A stretch of DNA of 64,000 bases, taken from Bacteroidaceae bacterium (lineage in GTDB: Bacteria; Bacteroidota; Bacteroidia; Bacteroidales; Bacteroidaceae). Below are positions 1 through 8,981 of this stretch, piece after piece. The stretch lies in contig JAKSJD010000003.1 of the NCBI GenBank assembly GCA_024398435.1, positions 186,001 to 250,000 of the forward strand, read 5' to 3'. The translations under genes were made by a program, and so were the position numbers. A model generated the notes under the pieces. That model was not told the DNA's origin, made no database searches, and saw only the letters and a list, made by a program, of their open reading frames with translations. Each line of letters begins with the position of its first letter. The first letter of the stretch is position 1.

Positions 1-26
1 AGTCCCTTATAGCTTTTTATTGGATT

Positions 27-704
27 TTATCCTTGAAGTTTGTCGTATCCAGTTATGCCTAATTCTTTCAGGGATTGGATGGCTGGGTCGTAACCGCCTT
101 CGGCTGACTGCCTCCACAATTCAATGGCTTTTTCCTTGTTCTTCTCTACGCCTTGACCATTGAAATAGCAGAGTCCCAATCGGTATTTTATTCTCATATG
201 ACCTCCCAAACTCATCATTGCTGCGGGGTCGCTCTTCTCGATAATCTGTGTGTACAACTTGATGGCTTCTCCGTAGTCCTGCTTCACGCCACGGCCGTCG
301 TAGTACATATCGGCTAAGCATGCCTGGCAGTCGGCATCGCCTTTCTCTGCACCTTTGGCGTACCACTTGGCGGCTTCGGCTGGGGCCTTGGTTTCGTACA
401 GTGTGCCTAACCTCAGTATGGATGCTTCATCTCCTCGTTCAGCTGCCTTAGTGTACCATTCAATAGCTTTCTGTTCGTCTTTCTCCACGCCTCTGCCGTT
501 GATGTATGCCTGACCTAAATTGAACATGGCTGGAATGTTTCCTTTTTCGGCTGCCTTGGCATAGAGTTCCGCTGCCTTGGCTGGGGCATCGTAATGGTAC
601 TTGCAACCTTCTGTAAATAGTTGTCTTGCTGTCTTGTCTGCGCATGATGTGAGTGACATCGCTCCGATGCACATCATGATGATTGAATAAAAAGTTTTCT
701 TCAT
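27..704 (-). CDS. Sel1-repeat (TPR-like) lipoprotein
   Basis: A 225-residue secreted lipoprotein made almost wholly of Sel1-like repeats. The N-terminus has a short basic start, a hydrophobic stretch and a lipobox SLTSC (Cys at about residue 21), so it should be lipid-anchored. From about residue 35 on, units of roughly 36 residues recur with the family pattern A..LG..Y..G.GV..D..KA..WY.KAA..G; the third unit is shortened and one near residue 165 has an extra turn. Such helical solenoids bind proteins; no catalytic motif is visible and the partner is unknown. It lies 20 bases downstream of the GH97 gene on the same strand and may be cotranscribed with it. The family call is firm, the role is not. 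Confidence 0.85.
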   Translation of the reverse strand: MKKTFYSIIMMCIGAMSLTSCADKTARQLFTEGCKYHYDAPAKAAELYAKAAEKGNIPAMFNLGQAYINGRGVEKDEQKAIEWYTKAAERGDEASILRLGTLYETKAPAEAAKWYAKGAEKGDADCQACLADMYYDGRGVKQDYGEAIKLYTQIIEKSDPAAMMSLGGHMRIKYRLGLCYFNGQGVEKNKEKAIELWRQSAEGGYDPAIQSLKELGITGYDKLQG

Positions 705-724
705 AAATTAATAAATTATTTGGT

Positions 725-2635
725 TTACATATTAACAACGATAACGAATCCTCCGCGTGGACGCATATTGATTGACTGGGCAGAACTTGACTTGATTGTA
801 GCTTCTCCTATGGCAAATCCACGAGTCTTGTCGGGGTCTTGGAGTGTACCGTCAGCTTCTACATCGAAGAACATGGTTGCTTTTGCCTTGCTCTTGCTGA
901 GGAAACTCCAGTCGATGCGTGTGCTCTGCTGGGTATTCAGTCCGTTGATGCCGGCTACATACCATGTGTTGCCACTGCGACGGGCAATTACTGCATAGCG
1001 ACCTGGATATCCGTCGATGAACTTGATGTCGTCCCATGCTGCTGGAAGGTGGGTTAGATAGTCCTGCACTGCCTTTGGCTGACTGAGATAACTTTCTGGT
1101 TTGTCGGCAAGATGCTGAATGCCTGATTCGAAGAGGGCAGTGAGGGCGAGTTCGTGGGCATCGGTTGTGATGTGTGGGAACTGTGAATCGGAGAAGGTAC
1201 AAGGGGTGTAGTCCATCGGACCTACTACATTGCGTGTGAACGGAAGTGTGGCGTTGTGGGCTGCTGCCTGGTTGGTGAGCTGCGGTCCGTTGTTGTACCA
1301 TTCTGCTCCGAGTACGCCTTCAGTCGATACGAGGTTAGGGTAGGTGCGGCGCCATCCACGTGGGAGCGGTGCTCCGTGGAGGTTGACGAGGATATGGTGC
1401 TTCGCTGCATCGCGGAGGATGTCTTGGCAATAGCGCATGACTTCTTCCTTATCGCCTGCGAAGAAATCGATTTTCACTCCTGCAATGCCCTTCGACTCGA
1501 GCATCGAGAATTCGTTCTCTCGCGACTCTGGAGTGTTGAGCTTGAACTGAGGACCGTTGGCATCTGCAATCCAAGCGGTTGATGAGTTGTACCAAAGAAG
1601 GAGTTTCACTCCCTGCTGATTGGCATAGTTGATGGCATCGTCGATGTTTCCACCGTTGTGCATAATGTCCCATTCCCAGTCGATGAGTGTGTACTTGAGA
1701 TTGAGAGTCTTTGCCATGTCAATGTATTGAGTGACAATCTTATAATCCTGCGAACCGTGGTTGTATGCCCAATAAATCCATGATGCCACACCTGGCTTAA
1801 CCCAACTGAAGTCGCCGGTCTGGTTTGGAGCGGATGAGTCTTCAATGAGGGTGGATTCAACAACATCAGCCAATGTGCCGATGATGCCGACGCGCCATGA
1901 AGTGTGCCAACTGCCTGTAAGAGCAACCTTGTTTTCTGCTTGAACTACCTTGTAGAGATTCTTGCCACCGGCATTGTCAATCCACATGGCAGACTGATTG
2001 GCTTCGATATTACTTTCTGAAAGGAGCATCCACGACGAACCGTTTCCTGTTTCAAACTCGAAGAGAGCAGGAAGGCTCCAGTTGCGCTGCTGAATGCGGT
2101 CGGCTGTCTGCAAAGGGAAATAGCGCTCATAGCCATGGTCGTATGTCTGAATCCAACGGTTTGTGGCCTCGTCGAGGTTGAAGACGGTGGTTTCTTCAGC
2201 TACCGTGTTTCCACTGAGTCCTTCCACTTCGTAGCGGAATGTGATACCATCATTATATGCACGCATACGGACTGTGATTTCGCCATCGGCCGAACTGAAA
2301 ACATAAGCACATTCGTTGGCATGGTTTTCGCACTGGCTTTTCTTACCTGTTGGCATTGGATACTTCTCGTTGATGCTTGAAGTCTTGCCAGCCTTCACGA
2401 ACTTGAGGTCTGTATAGTTTCGACCATTGAATTTCATACCGAGATTCTCAATAGAGAATGCCATTGGCTTCTGCTGCACCTTATTGGTGTATGTCACCTT
2501 AAACAATGGTGAACCAGTAGTTGCCAACTCGATGTTGATAGCTTTGTTAGGAGATGAAAGTGTCTCTTTTGCCTGTACTGATGCAGTGGCAAAAATCATA
2601 CCCATAAGGGCAATGAGTAGTGTTGTACGCTTCAT
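725..2635 (-). CDS. Glycoside hydrolase family 97 (SusB-like alpha-glycosidase)
   Basis: A 636-residue GH97 enzyme with a cleavable signal peptide (cut near VQA-KE, residue 22), so it acts in the periplasm or at the surface. The N-terminal half is the GH97 beta-sandwich (about 25-270), followed by the (beta/alpha)8 barrel (about 280-530) and a C-terminal beta domain. Barrel landmarks include YTLIDWEWD (about 315) and STEGVLGAEW (Glu439, Glu445). The segment GVKIDFF places Asp390 where, as I recall the family, retaining members keep an Asp nucleophile and inverting SusB-type glucosidases do not. This hints at an alpha-galactosidase-type activity, which would fit the GH27 enzyme at 12.7 kb. Substrate is an inference; family membership is firm. 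Confidence 0.9.
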   Translation of the reverse strand: MKRTTLLIALMGMIFATASVQAKETLSSPNKAINIELATTGSPLFKVTYTNKVQQKPMAFSIENLGMKFNGRNYTDLKFVKAGKTSSINEKYPMPTGKKSQCENHANECAYVFSSADGEITVRMRAYNDGITFRYEVEGLSGNTVAEETTVFNLDEATNRWIQTYDHGYERYFPLQTADRIQQRNWSLPALFEFETGNGSSWMLLSESNIEANQSAMWIDNAGGKNLYKVVQAENKVALTGSWHTSWRVGIIGTLADVVESTLIEDSSAPNQTGDFSWVKPGVASWIYWAYNHGSQDYKIVTQYIDMAKTLNLKYTLIDWEWDIMHNGGNIDDAINYANQQGVKLLLWYNSSTAWIADANGPQFKLNTPESRENEFSMLESKGIAGVKIDFFAGDKEEVMRYCQDILRDAAKHHILVNLHGAPLPRGWRRTYPNLVSTEGVLGAEWYNNGPQLTNQAAAHNATLPFTRNVVGPMDYTPCTFSDSQFPHITTDAHELALTALFESGIQHLADKPESYLSQPKAVQDYLTHLPAAWDDIKFIDGYPGRYAVIARRSGNTWYVAGINGLNTQQSTRIDWSFLSKSKAKATMFFDVEADGTLQDPDKTRGFAIGEATIKSSSAQSINMRPRGGFVIVVNM

Positions 2636-2682
2636 ATTTAATGTATAATGTATAATTGATAATGATAACTTTTGGCGAGAGA

Positions 2683-2742
2683 TTCGACAGCAAAACTGTC
2701 GAACACCTAACCCCTAAGCTCATCATCCCCCCTTGGGGGGAC
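2683..2742. other. Two hairpins between ygiQ and the GH97 gene
   Basis: Two perfect inverted repeats lie in the 125-base spacer. TTCGACAG (2683-2690) pairs with CTGTCGAA (2696-2703) around a 5-base loop, and a run of six C pairs with six G around TT at about 2727-2740. No clear T-run follows on the minus strand, so a classical terminator for ygiQ is possible but not shown. They may equally be a processing site or a dispersed repeat. Confidence 0.35.
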
Positions 2743-2760
2743 AGGAGGAGGGGGCTTATA

Positions 2761-4653
2761 TTACTTATACCAGAAGAAGTATTGTCGTTGGGCAAGCTTT
2801 TCTTTCTGGCTCTTAGCCGAGAACACGGGTTCGAGTGTGTACGGATGATAGCCAGTGTACCATGCCTCTGTGCTGACGGTCATCGGAGTTGGGGTGAAGT
2901 CCTGCACTTGTTCGAGTTTGTAGCCCATGCGCTTCGTGATGTCGGCCAGTTGTTTCATGTCCTTCTCTGTACAACCAGGATGACTTGAAATAAAATATGG
3001 AATGATTTGCTGGTTGAGATGACACGAACGGCAAGTCTGGTCGAAAAGTCGCTTGAAATCATAGAACAACTGGAACGAAGGCTTGCGCATAATCTTCAGA
3101 ACGGTATCGCTTGTATGTTCGGGTGCTACCTTGAGACGACCACTCACATGATGTTCGATAAGTTCGCGTGCATAGCGGAGATTAGTCTTGTTGATGGCCT
3201 CGTCCTTTGTGTCGTGAAGAATAAGGTCGTATCTCACACCACTGCCAATGAAACTCTTCTTCACACCCTTGATGTTGTCAACGGCATGATAGATATCGAG
3301 AAGGGCAGAATGGTCGGTGTTAAGATTTTTGCAGACATTAGGATGAATGCATGATGGGCGTTTGCACTGCCGACATATATTAAGGTCTTTCCCATGCATA
3401 CCATACATATTGGCACTTGGTCCGCCTAAGTCGCTGATGTAGCCTTTGAAGTCATCCATCTTCACTACTTGTTCCACTTCCTTCAGAATGCTCTCCTTGC
3501 TTCGGTTCATAATGAACTTGCCCTGATGGGCTGAAATCGTACAGAAAGCACAACCACCGAAGCATCCGCGATGGAGATTCACCGAATGGCGAATCATTTC
3601 GTAGGCAGGAATGCGCTTGCCAGCATATTTAGGGTGTGGCAGACGAGTGTAAGGAAGGTCGAACGAATGGTCGATTTCCTTCTGTGTCATTGGTGGGTAT
3701 TGGGGATTGACCACTATATACGAATCACCGATAGCCTGAACAATTCGCTGTGCCTCCCACCTATTCGACTCTTCTTCGATATGGCGGAAGTTCTCAGCCT
3801 GCTTCTTCTTGTCTTTCAAGCATTCCTCGTGGCTATGGAGCAGAATGTCATTGTCGGAAAGTTTCACATCCTTCCGTGACAGATACATTGCTGTTTGACG
3901 CTGTGGATGGCGAAGCATCAGATTGTGGAAAGTCTCAGAAGTGGAATACTCGGCATCAGTTTTGTTGAGTTCTTCCTCGAGCAAATTTGCAATCGAAACT
4001 ATTGGTCGTTCACCCATACCATATATAAGAATGTCGGCATTGCTGTCGACGAGAATGCTTGGAAGAAGTCGGTCCTGCCAATAGTCGTAATGGGTGAGTC
4101 GGCGCATAGAGGCTTCGATTCCTCCAATTACAACTGGAGAATCAGGATACAATTCCTTCAATATCTTCGTATATACAATGGTAGGATATTCGGGGCGCTT
4201 ATCGTGGCGGCCATCAGGAGAATAGGCATCCTCACTGCGAAGACGCTTATTGGCCGTGTATTTATTCACCATTGAATCCATGCAACCAGCACAAACACCA
4301 AAGAACAAGCGAGGGCGACCCAACTTCTTGAAGTCGCGCCAATCTCCATGCCAATCTGGCTGAGGAACAATAGCCACACGAAGTCCTTCGTATTCAAGAA
4401 TTCGGCCTATTACGGAAGTGGCGAACGAAGGATGGTCGACATAGGCATCGCCGGAAAAGAGAATGACATCCAGTTCGTCCCATCCACGTTGCTCCACCTC
4501 TTTCTTTGTTGTAGGAAGAAAGTTTGATGCAGGATGATTTTTAGATGCAGGATGCAGGATGCAGGATGCAGAATTGTCTGTAATCTCTAACCTATAATCT
4601 CTAACCTGTAATCTCTGGCTGTTGGCTGTTATTTGTTTGTTATTGGTTTGCAT
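2761..4653 (-). CDS. ygiQ: YgiQ family radical SAM protein
   Basis: A 630-residue radical SAM protein of the YgiQ family (UPF0313), of unknown reaction. The iron-sulfur motif CxxxCxxC is CFGGCAFC, Cys364/368/371, preceded by a cobalamin-binding-like N-terminal domain (VILFSGDAYVDHP, about 63-75) and followed by the typical C-terminal DFTPTPMTVST segment. Family members usually begin a few residues before LPTTKKEVE (here residues 46-54). Here the only in-frame start is 45 codons upstream, and residues 8-44 are encoded by tandem 7-base words described separately. The start overlaps the last 25 bases of the upstream amidase gene, so the two are probably translationally coupled. Identity is sure; the N-terminus is odd. 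Confidence 0.93.
   Translation of the reverse strand: MQTNNKQITANSQRLQVRDYRLEITDNSASCILHPASKNHPASNFLPTTKKEVEQRGWDELDVILFSGDAYVDHPSFATSVIGRILEYEGLRVAIVPQPDWHGDWRDFKKLGRPRLFFGVCAGCMDSMVNKYTANKRLRSEDAYSPDGRHDKRPEYPTIVYTKILKELYPDSPVVIGGIEASMRRLTHYDYWQDRLLPSILVDSNADILIYGMGERPIVSIANLLEEELNKTDAEYSTSETFHNLMLRHPQRQTAMYLSRKDVKLSDNDILLHSHEECLKDKKKQAENFRHIEEESNRWEAQRIVQAIGDSYIVVNPQYPPMTQKEIDHSFDLPYTRLPHPKYAGKRIPAYEMIRHSVNLHRGCFGGCAFCTISAHQGKFIMNRSKESILKEVEQVVKMDDFKGYISDLGGPSANMYGMHGKDLNICRQCKRPSCIHPNVCKNLNTDHSALLDIYHAVDNIKGVKKSFIGSGVRYDLILHDTKDEAINKTNLRYARELIEHHVSGRLKVAPEHTSDTVLKIMRKPSFQLFYDFKRLFDQTCRSCHLNQQIIPYFISSHPGCTEKDMKQLADITKRMGYKLEQVQDFTPTPMTVSTEAWYTGYHPYTLEPVFSAKSQKEKLAQRQYFFWYK
4522..4632 (-). 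repeat. Tandem 7-base words inside the start of ygiQ
   Basis: On the plus strand, GATGCAG/TGCAGGA words recur between about 4528 and 4572, followed by a pair of 14-base units built on CTCTAAC and TGTAATC words up to about 4620. The same word types fill spacers elsewhere (for example 51895-51940 and 36722-36740). Here they are translated as residues 8-44 of YgiQ, between the start codon and the first conserved family residues, without a stop codon. Confidence 0.75.
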
Positions 4654-7600
4654 AGGAAATTAGTGATTGCTTGCATTAGTTTGCTGCAAAGGTCCTGGCT
4701 TTTTATACTTTCGAGAGGGAATCCCATCGTGACAGTCTTACAATCGTTACCATCATAAGCAATGGCTGCAAAACGCTGCTCGTTTGTGGAATCCGACTCA
4801 TAGACCAACATAGGGAAGGCTCCTTCTTCGGCAATGAGGGCGGAAACCGTAGGAACGGCATAGCTCTCGCTGTTCATGTCGCGATGAATGTCGAATTCGA
4901 GATTGCTTCCGCTTATGGTGTCGATGGTCTTGTCCTTAATGGTCATTGCATAGCGTGAATGAAGTTTCTCGTTGAGGAAAGTATTGCTGAGTCGGTCGAT
5001 ATTTGCACCACTTATCAATACTCGTCCACCTTTGGAAATATAGTTGCTGAGTATGTTGATGGTTTTCTCGTTGAACTTCTTTTGAACTCCACATACCACA
5101 TCAATCATAGCAAATTCGGCAGGAAGGACCACACCGCTAAGAAGTGCTTCCTCACTGCATGAACAGAATGAATGGTTGCCCACAGCCTTTATGCCTTGTC
5201 CGTGGATGACGGGATAGTCGAAAGTGTTGCCCATGATGAGTTTGCCTTCGAGTTCGCTGCTGCTATAACCCGTTCCGTTGGTGGCTTCACTGCCCATGTG
5301 AGTTTTGTCGAACACAAGTTGACGACCGCAGAACCCTGCAAACATTCCGTATTGTATGCCTGGATCTTCATCGATGTCGAAACCTTGTTCGCGGCCTGTA
5401 TTGATCTCTGCAGGTCCTTCGAGTCGGGTAAAGGCATTAAGGATTAGGATTGTTCCCACATTCATTGGAGCACAATAGGCACATAGTGTTTCGGAAGGGA
5501 AACTCTTTCCTCCTTCATTCATGGCTTCGACCTTAAACGAATAGATGCGGCCTGGCTGCATATCAATGTTGCACGAATTGCTCTTCACTTCCTTTCCATT
5601 GTCGAAGTCGCCATCGTCTATGCGAGTATAGACAATATATGACTTTGGTTTTGCAGTTGGTTCGGCAGTGTCGTTGGTATCGTCCCATGTGAGTTGGGCA
5701 ATATGCTTGTTGTCGTTGAGAGTGATAGCAAAATTGCGTACAGGCAGAGGTTGGATGATGTAGTCGCGATCATGTTGACATGCAAGATATTTCACCACTG
5801 TCTTATACACTGAACGCGAGAAATCGAACTTGAACTGAGGATTGTAACCGAGTTGGAGGTCCTCAAAGTTTTGGTGAGATAGCATTTCAAGAATCACAGA
5901 CGGAATCTGTGGTTCGCGTGTCTCACAATAGTTGCGGTTCCATATCTGTCGAATCTGCCAACCCTTGTATTTCTTCAAGTCGTTGCCGAGATTGAAGAGC
6001 AACATGCTTGCAAGGTCGTAACTTGCAAAACGGTCGATGCCAGCATCAGTCTTTCCATTGTAATAGTTTGCAGAACAGATACCGAGAGTTCCAATCTTTT
6101 CGCCTATAGTAGAAAAGCCCGCATCGGTATGGAAAGCCATTGCGAGTTCGAGTGGAACATTTCGTCCGCTTCGGTTTGGCATATAGACCGAACCGCCTGC
6201 AAGGTTGTTGACTGTCTTTGGACGGGCCCAAAGGTCACTATTGTAGTCGTTTGTTCCGTTGTAATGGTTGAATACAGTATCGGGCATTCCACTCCACCAT
6301 GAATTGTAGAGTGCAGCCTCGGCCCATTTGGGCTTGCCAGAAGTCTTGCCAATAAATTCTGGTTCAGCTTTGGTTTCTACAGGTTGGGTAGGGAAGAGTT
6401 GCCATGAAGAATTGTTTGTGGAATCCTTTGTGGCCACTTCAACGGAATTGTTGGCATTGGCTGGTGATTCCACAACTACAGGTGCTCCTCGTTTTACAAT
6501 GCCCATTCCTCCACCGAAACGGACAGCGTCTGCACTGACAATTCCATCGTCCTTGCTGTAATTGGTAAGTACTACCTTGTTCCTGTTGCTAACGCCTTTC
6601 TCGAAATCAAACGAACCAAGATAAACCCAAGTGCTGCCTCCCATCTGTTGGTTTACGGAGAATCGGGTGGCTGTGCCTTTGTGATAGACTGTATATTGAG
6701 CAGCTTCCGTACTTCCCTTCATTGTTTGGTATGACACGTAAACAGCATATCTGCCTTTCTCTGGTATTTCCGGAACCCATTCGATTGTAGCCGTTGCGTT
6801 CTTGTTGCTAGTGGTAGAGATGTATTTGGCTGTTCCGTCTGTGAACGGATGATCATTGAATGAGTACTGACTCTTCTTGTGGGCAAAGCCTGAAGCGCTG
6901 GATGTTTTCCATTGACCTTTCTCTGTATAGCGCGAATTGGTAGGAGAGTAGAACTGGCTGAATGATGATTTAGTGCCTTGCTTCTTTGCTATTTCAGCAT
7001 CATCATTATCTACAATCACTTCATTGTTTTGCCAATCACGTTCACGGGCCGAATAGACAACTGCCCCGGCATTCTCGAGCATTGGAATGATATAAGGCAC
7101 AACGAAAGTCTGCGAAAAGAGGTCTTCGGATGTACAGAAGAGATGAGGGCGTTGCCAAGTCCATCCTTCTTTCTCGTTTTTATAATAGGTTCCGTGACTT
7201 TGCCATAGGGCAATGTGATTGCCTTCAAGTCCTTTTGATGCAGAGAGGGGCGAACTTTCGTTTTTGACCCATGGAGCTCCTTCGTATTCGTCTTTCCAAA
7301 GTCGGGCTTCGTCCTTCTTTCCCTTGCGAAGGGCATTAGGAACGAGTTGCTCGATTGGATGATTGTCGGCAATGACTTGAAGGGAATAACTGGAGAGAGA
7401 GTCGGGTACGAAACTTCGTATATCACGATAGATATTGGCAACAATATTATCTGTGAATATCTGCTCCATAAAGCCTCCGCTTACGAATATCTTGATGGAC
7501 CGGGCATTGTGGTTGACTGCCAAACTGTCGAGCTTGGAAGCTTTGATGTATTGGTCGGAGCGTTGATAATTGTCGAGATATGAGAGTGTGAGGGCACGGA

Positions 7601-7706
7601 GACTCTGACCATAGGCAACGGACATATTCAGCCAAAGGGCCAAACATGTGAGAATGGTTGCAAACGGTATTGTTCGTGATAGTCTTTGTGTGCCTTCTCG
7701 TCTCAT
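4629..7706 (-). CDS. Secreted amidase-like protein with golvesin/Xly-type and Fn3-like domains
   Basis: A 1025-residue exported protein of a type often labelled xanthan lyase in Bacteroidales. A signal peptide ends near VAYG (about residue 34). Residues about 60-260 and 480-660 look like a split N-acetylmuramoyl-L-alanine amidase (Amidase_3-like) fold: IALWQSHGTYY, then AMAFHTDAG with candidate His/Asp zinc ligands, then PSVILEMLSHQNF with a candidate catalytic Glu. Between them sits a golvesin C-terminal/Xly carbohydrate-binding-like beta domain (about 280-400). An Fn3-like domain (about 690-780) and a C-terminal alpha/beta domain follow. It starts 5 bases after the T9SS plug gene and overlaps ygiQ. 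Cell-wall hydrolysis is the likely role, though no substrate can be read from sequence. Confidence 0.7.
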   Translation of the reverse strand: MRREGTQRLSRTIPFATILTCLALWLNMSVAYGQSLRALTLSYLDNYQRSDQYIKASKLDSLAVNHNARSIKIFVSGGFMEQIFTDNIVANIYRDIRSFVPDSLSSYSLQVIADNHPIEQLVPNALRKGKKDEARLWKDEYEGAPWVKNESSPLSASKGLEGNHIALWQSHGTYYKNEKEGWTWQRPHLFCTSEDLFSQTFVVPYIIPMLENAGAVVYSARERDWQNNEVIVDNDDAEIAKKQGTKSSFSQFYSPTNSRYTEKGQWKTSSASGFAHKKSQYSFNDHPFTDGTAKYISTTSNKNATATIEWVPEIPEKGRYAVYVSYQTMKGSTEAAQYTVYHKGTATRFSVNQQMGGSTWVYLGSFDFEKGVSNRNKVVLTNYSKDDGIVSADAVRFGGGMGIVKRGAPVVVESPANANNSVEVATKDSTNNSSWQLFPTQPVETKAEPEFIGKTSGKPKWAEAALYNSWWSGMPDTVFNHYNGTNDYNSDLWARPKTVNNLAGGSVYMPNRSGRNVPLELAMAFHTDAGFSTIGEKIGTLGICSANYYNGKTDAGIDRFASYDLASMLLFNLGNDLKKYKGWQIRQIWNRNYCETREPQIPSVILEMLSHQNFEDLQLGYNPQFKFDFSRSVYKTVVKYLACQHDRDYIIQPLPVRNFAITLNDNKHIAQLTWDDTNDTAEPTAKPKSYIVYTRIDDGDFDNGKEVKSNSCNIDMQPGRIYSFKVEAMNEGGKSFPSETLCAYCAPMNVGTILILNAFTRLEGPAEINTGREQGFDIDEDPGIQYGMFAGFCGRQLVFDKTHMGSEATNGTGYSSSELEGKLIMGNTFDYPVIHGQGIKAVGNHSFCSCSEEALLSGVVLPAEFAMIDVVCGVQKKFNEKTINILSNYISKGGRVLISGANIDRLSNTFLNEKLHSRYAMTIKDKTIDTISGSNLEFDIHRDMNSESYAVPTVSALIAEEGAFPMLVYESDSTNEQRFAAIAYDGNDCKTVTMGFPLESIKSQDLCSKLMQAITNFLCKPITNK

Positions 7707-7711
7707 CGCCT

Positions 7712-8959
7712 CTATTTAGCAGTGTATTTGATTTGCTGGAATCCTACGAGTTTGTCGTATCTTCCTCCGAACGGACGTTGATATACATAGATGTAGTATT
7801 CGTTCTCTGTTTGGAAGAAACTGCCTTCTGTTGGAATGGTGGTTCCAATCTCTTCTCCATCTGGCACGAAGAGGTATTGATAGTTGTACGAACCTTGCTT
7901 GAGAGGAAGAGTAATCTTGTAGGCATGGTTCATGAGGTCGTATTCCATCATGAATTCATCATCATACTTGCCATACGTGAAATCGCCATTGATATAGAGG
8001 TTGCCTCCTGGCAGTTCCGGCATCTTCAGTTGGAAATGAGTGAAGAAATAGTCGCTCTCGGTTTCGTTGTCCACATTGTTTGTGTTTCGAATCAAATACC
8101 TTCCGTTTTGGTCTTGGTCGTACTTGTAGTTGCGACGTTGCTCATCCTGCATTATTTCCGCATGGTAGAAAGGCTCTCGGTATTCCATGTGCTCTATACG
8201 CATCGTAGGCACATACTTGTCGAGAATCTCAAATCGACGGAACTCGTTGCCTGCCTCGAAGATGAGGGCACGGTTGTGAGTGTAGATGAGTTGGTTGTTG
8301 CGCATATACGAAGGACGGATTTCGAGAGGGCGGTTGTCCCATCGGTGATTCTGAAGTACGATTGGAATCAACTCGGTCATTGGGTCGGAAAGTGTAAGAT
8401 GCTGATAGTTGATGTTCATCTCCACCTGCTGATGCTGCTGATAAGTGTCGATGTCAGTATTTGGAGTGACCGAAGCCTCAATGCTGACGATTGGTTCGAG
8501 GATGCTGAAACAAGCGGTTGCCACTGGTTCGTCGTCGCCGTCTTCGAGTATGTCCACCTTATAGTTTCCGCTGATGAGTAGGCTCACGTCTTCGTTTGGA
8601 AGGCGGAAAGAATAGTGGTTGTACATCATTTCCGTATTCATCGACTGCTCGTAGTCGTCGATTCTCTCGCTTCCGTTCATGCCAGTCATGTAGTCGCCTT
8701 CGTAGAGGTCGGAAGGTGTCCAATCGGCATTGCAGTGGGTGATTCGGTAGGTGTAGCGAACATAATCGTGCTGAAGGTCATCGAAGGATATTTCAACAAA
8801 GTTGCTGCCTTTGAGATGAATCACTGGAGGTTCGCCCCATTTGCCGTTCACTTTCACTTGAATGGTCTTGAGGTTGTCGATGAATGTGCCGCTCGTTTGT
8901 GCCGACAATGAGGTGGCGCACAATGACAGAATCATTGCGCACACTACCTTTATCGCCAT
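7712..8959 (-). CDS. Type IX secretion system plug protein (former DUF5103)
   Basis: A 415-residue exported beta-rich protein matching the DUF5103 family, which was renamed type 9 secretion system plug protein after Plug was found on the SprA translocon. The start MAIKVVCAMI gives a good signal peptide ending at SLSAQ. Longer in-frame starts, up to 9085, would run through the end of uxaC and put the hydrophobic stretch far inside. Typical features are the early KGSNFVEISFDDL, the Y.Y.ITHCNADW segment and the GxYxYxYLFVPDG segment near the C-terminus. It would cap or regulate the outer-membrane SprA pore. The GH27 protein in this window ends in a T9SS-like tail, consistent with a working system. 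Confidence 0.8.
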   Translation of the reverse strand: MAIKVVCAMILSLCATSLSAQTSGTFIDNLKTIQVKVNGKWGEPPVIHLKGSNFVEISFDDLQHDYVRYTYRITHCNADWTPSDLYEGDYMTGMNGSERIDDYEQSMNTEMMYNHYSFRLPNEDVSLLISGNYKVDILEDGDDEPVATACFSILEPIVSIEASVTPNTDIDTYQQHQQVEMNINYQHLTLSDPMTELIPIVLQNHRWDNRPLEIRPSYMRNNQLIYTHNRALIFEAGNEFRRFEILDKYVPTMRIEHMEYREPFYHAEIMQDEQRRNYKYDQDQNGRYLIRNTNNVDNETESDYFFTHFQLKMPELPGGNLYINGDFTYGKYDDEFMMEYDLMNHAYKITLPLKQGSYNYQYLFVPDGEEIGTTIPTEGSFFQTENEYYIYVYQRPFGGRYDKLVGFQQIKYTAK

Positions 8960-8981
8960 TCGGAGGCTTGGAATGATTGGC

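Noticed and set aside
7658-8581. 307-codon plus-strand open frame opposite the T9SS plug gene
   Set aside because: It is antisense to a clear family member, hydrophobic and Val-rich as expected for the shadow of this codon usage, and has no promoter or family match.
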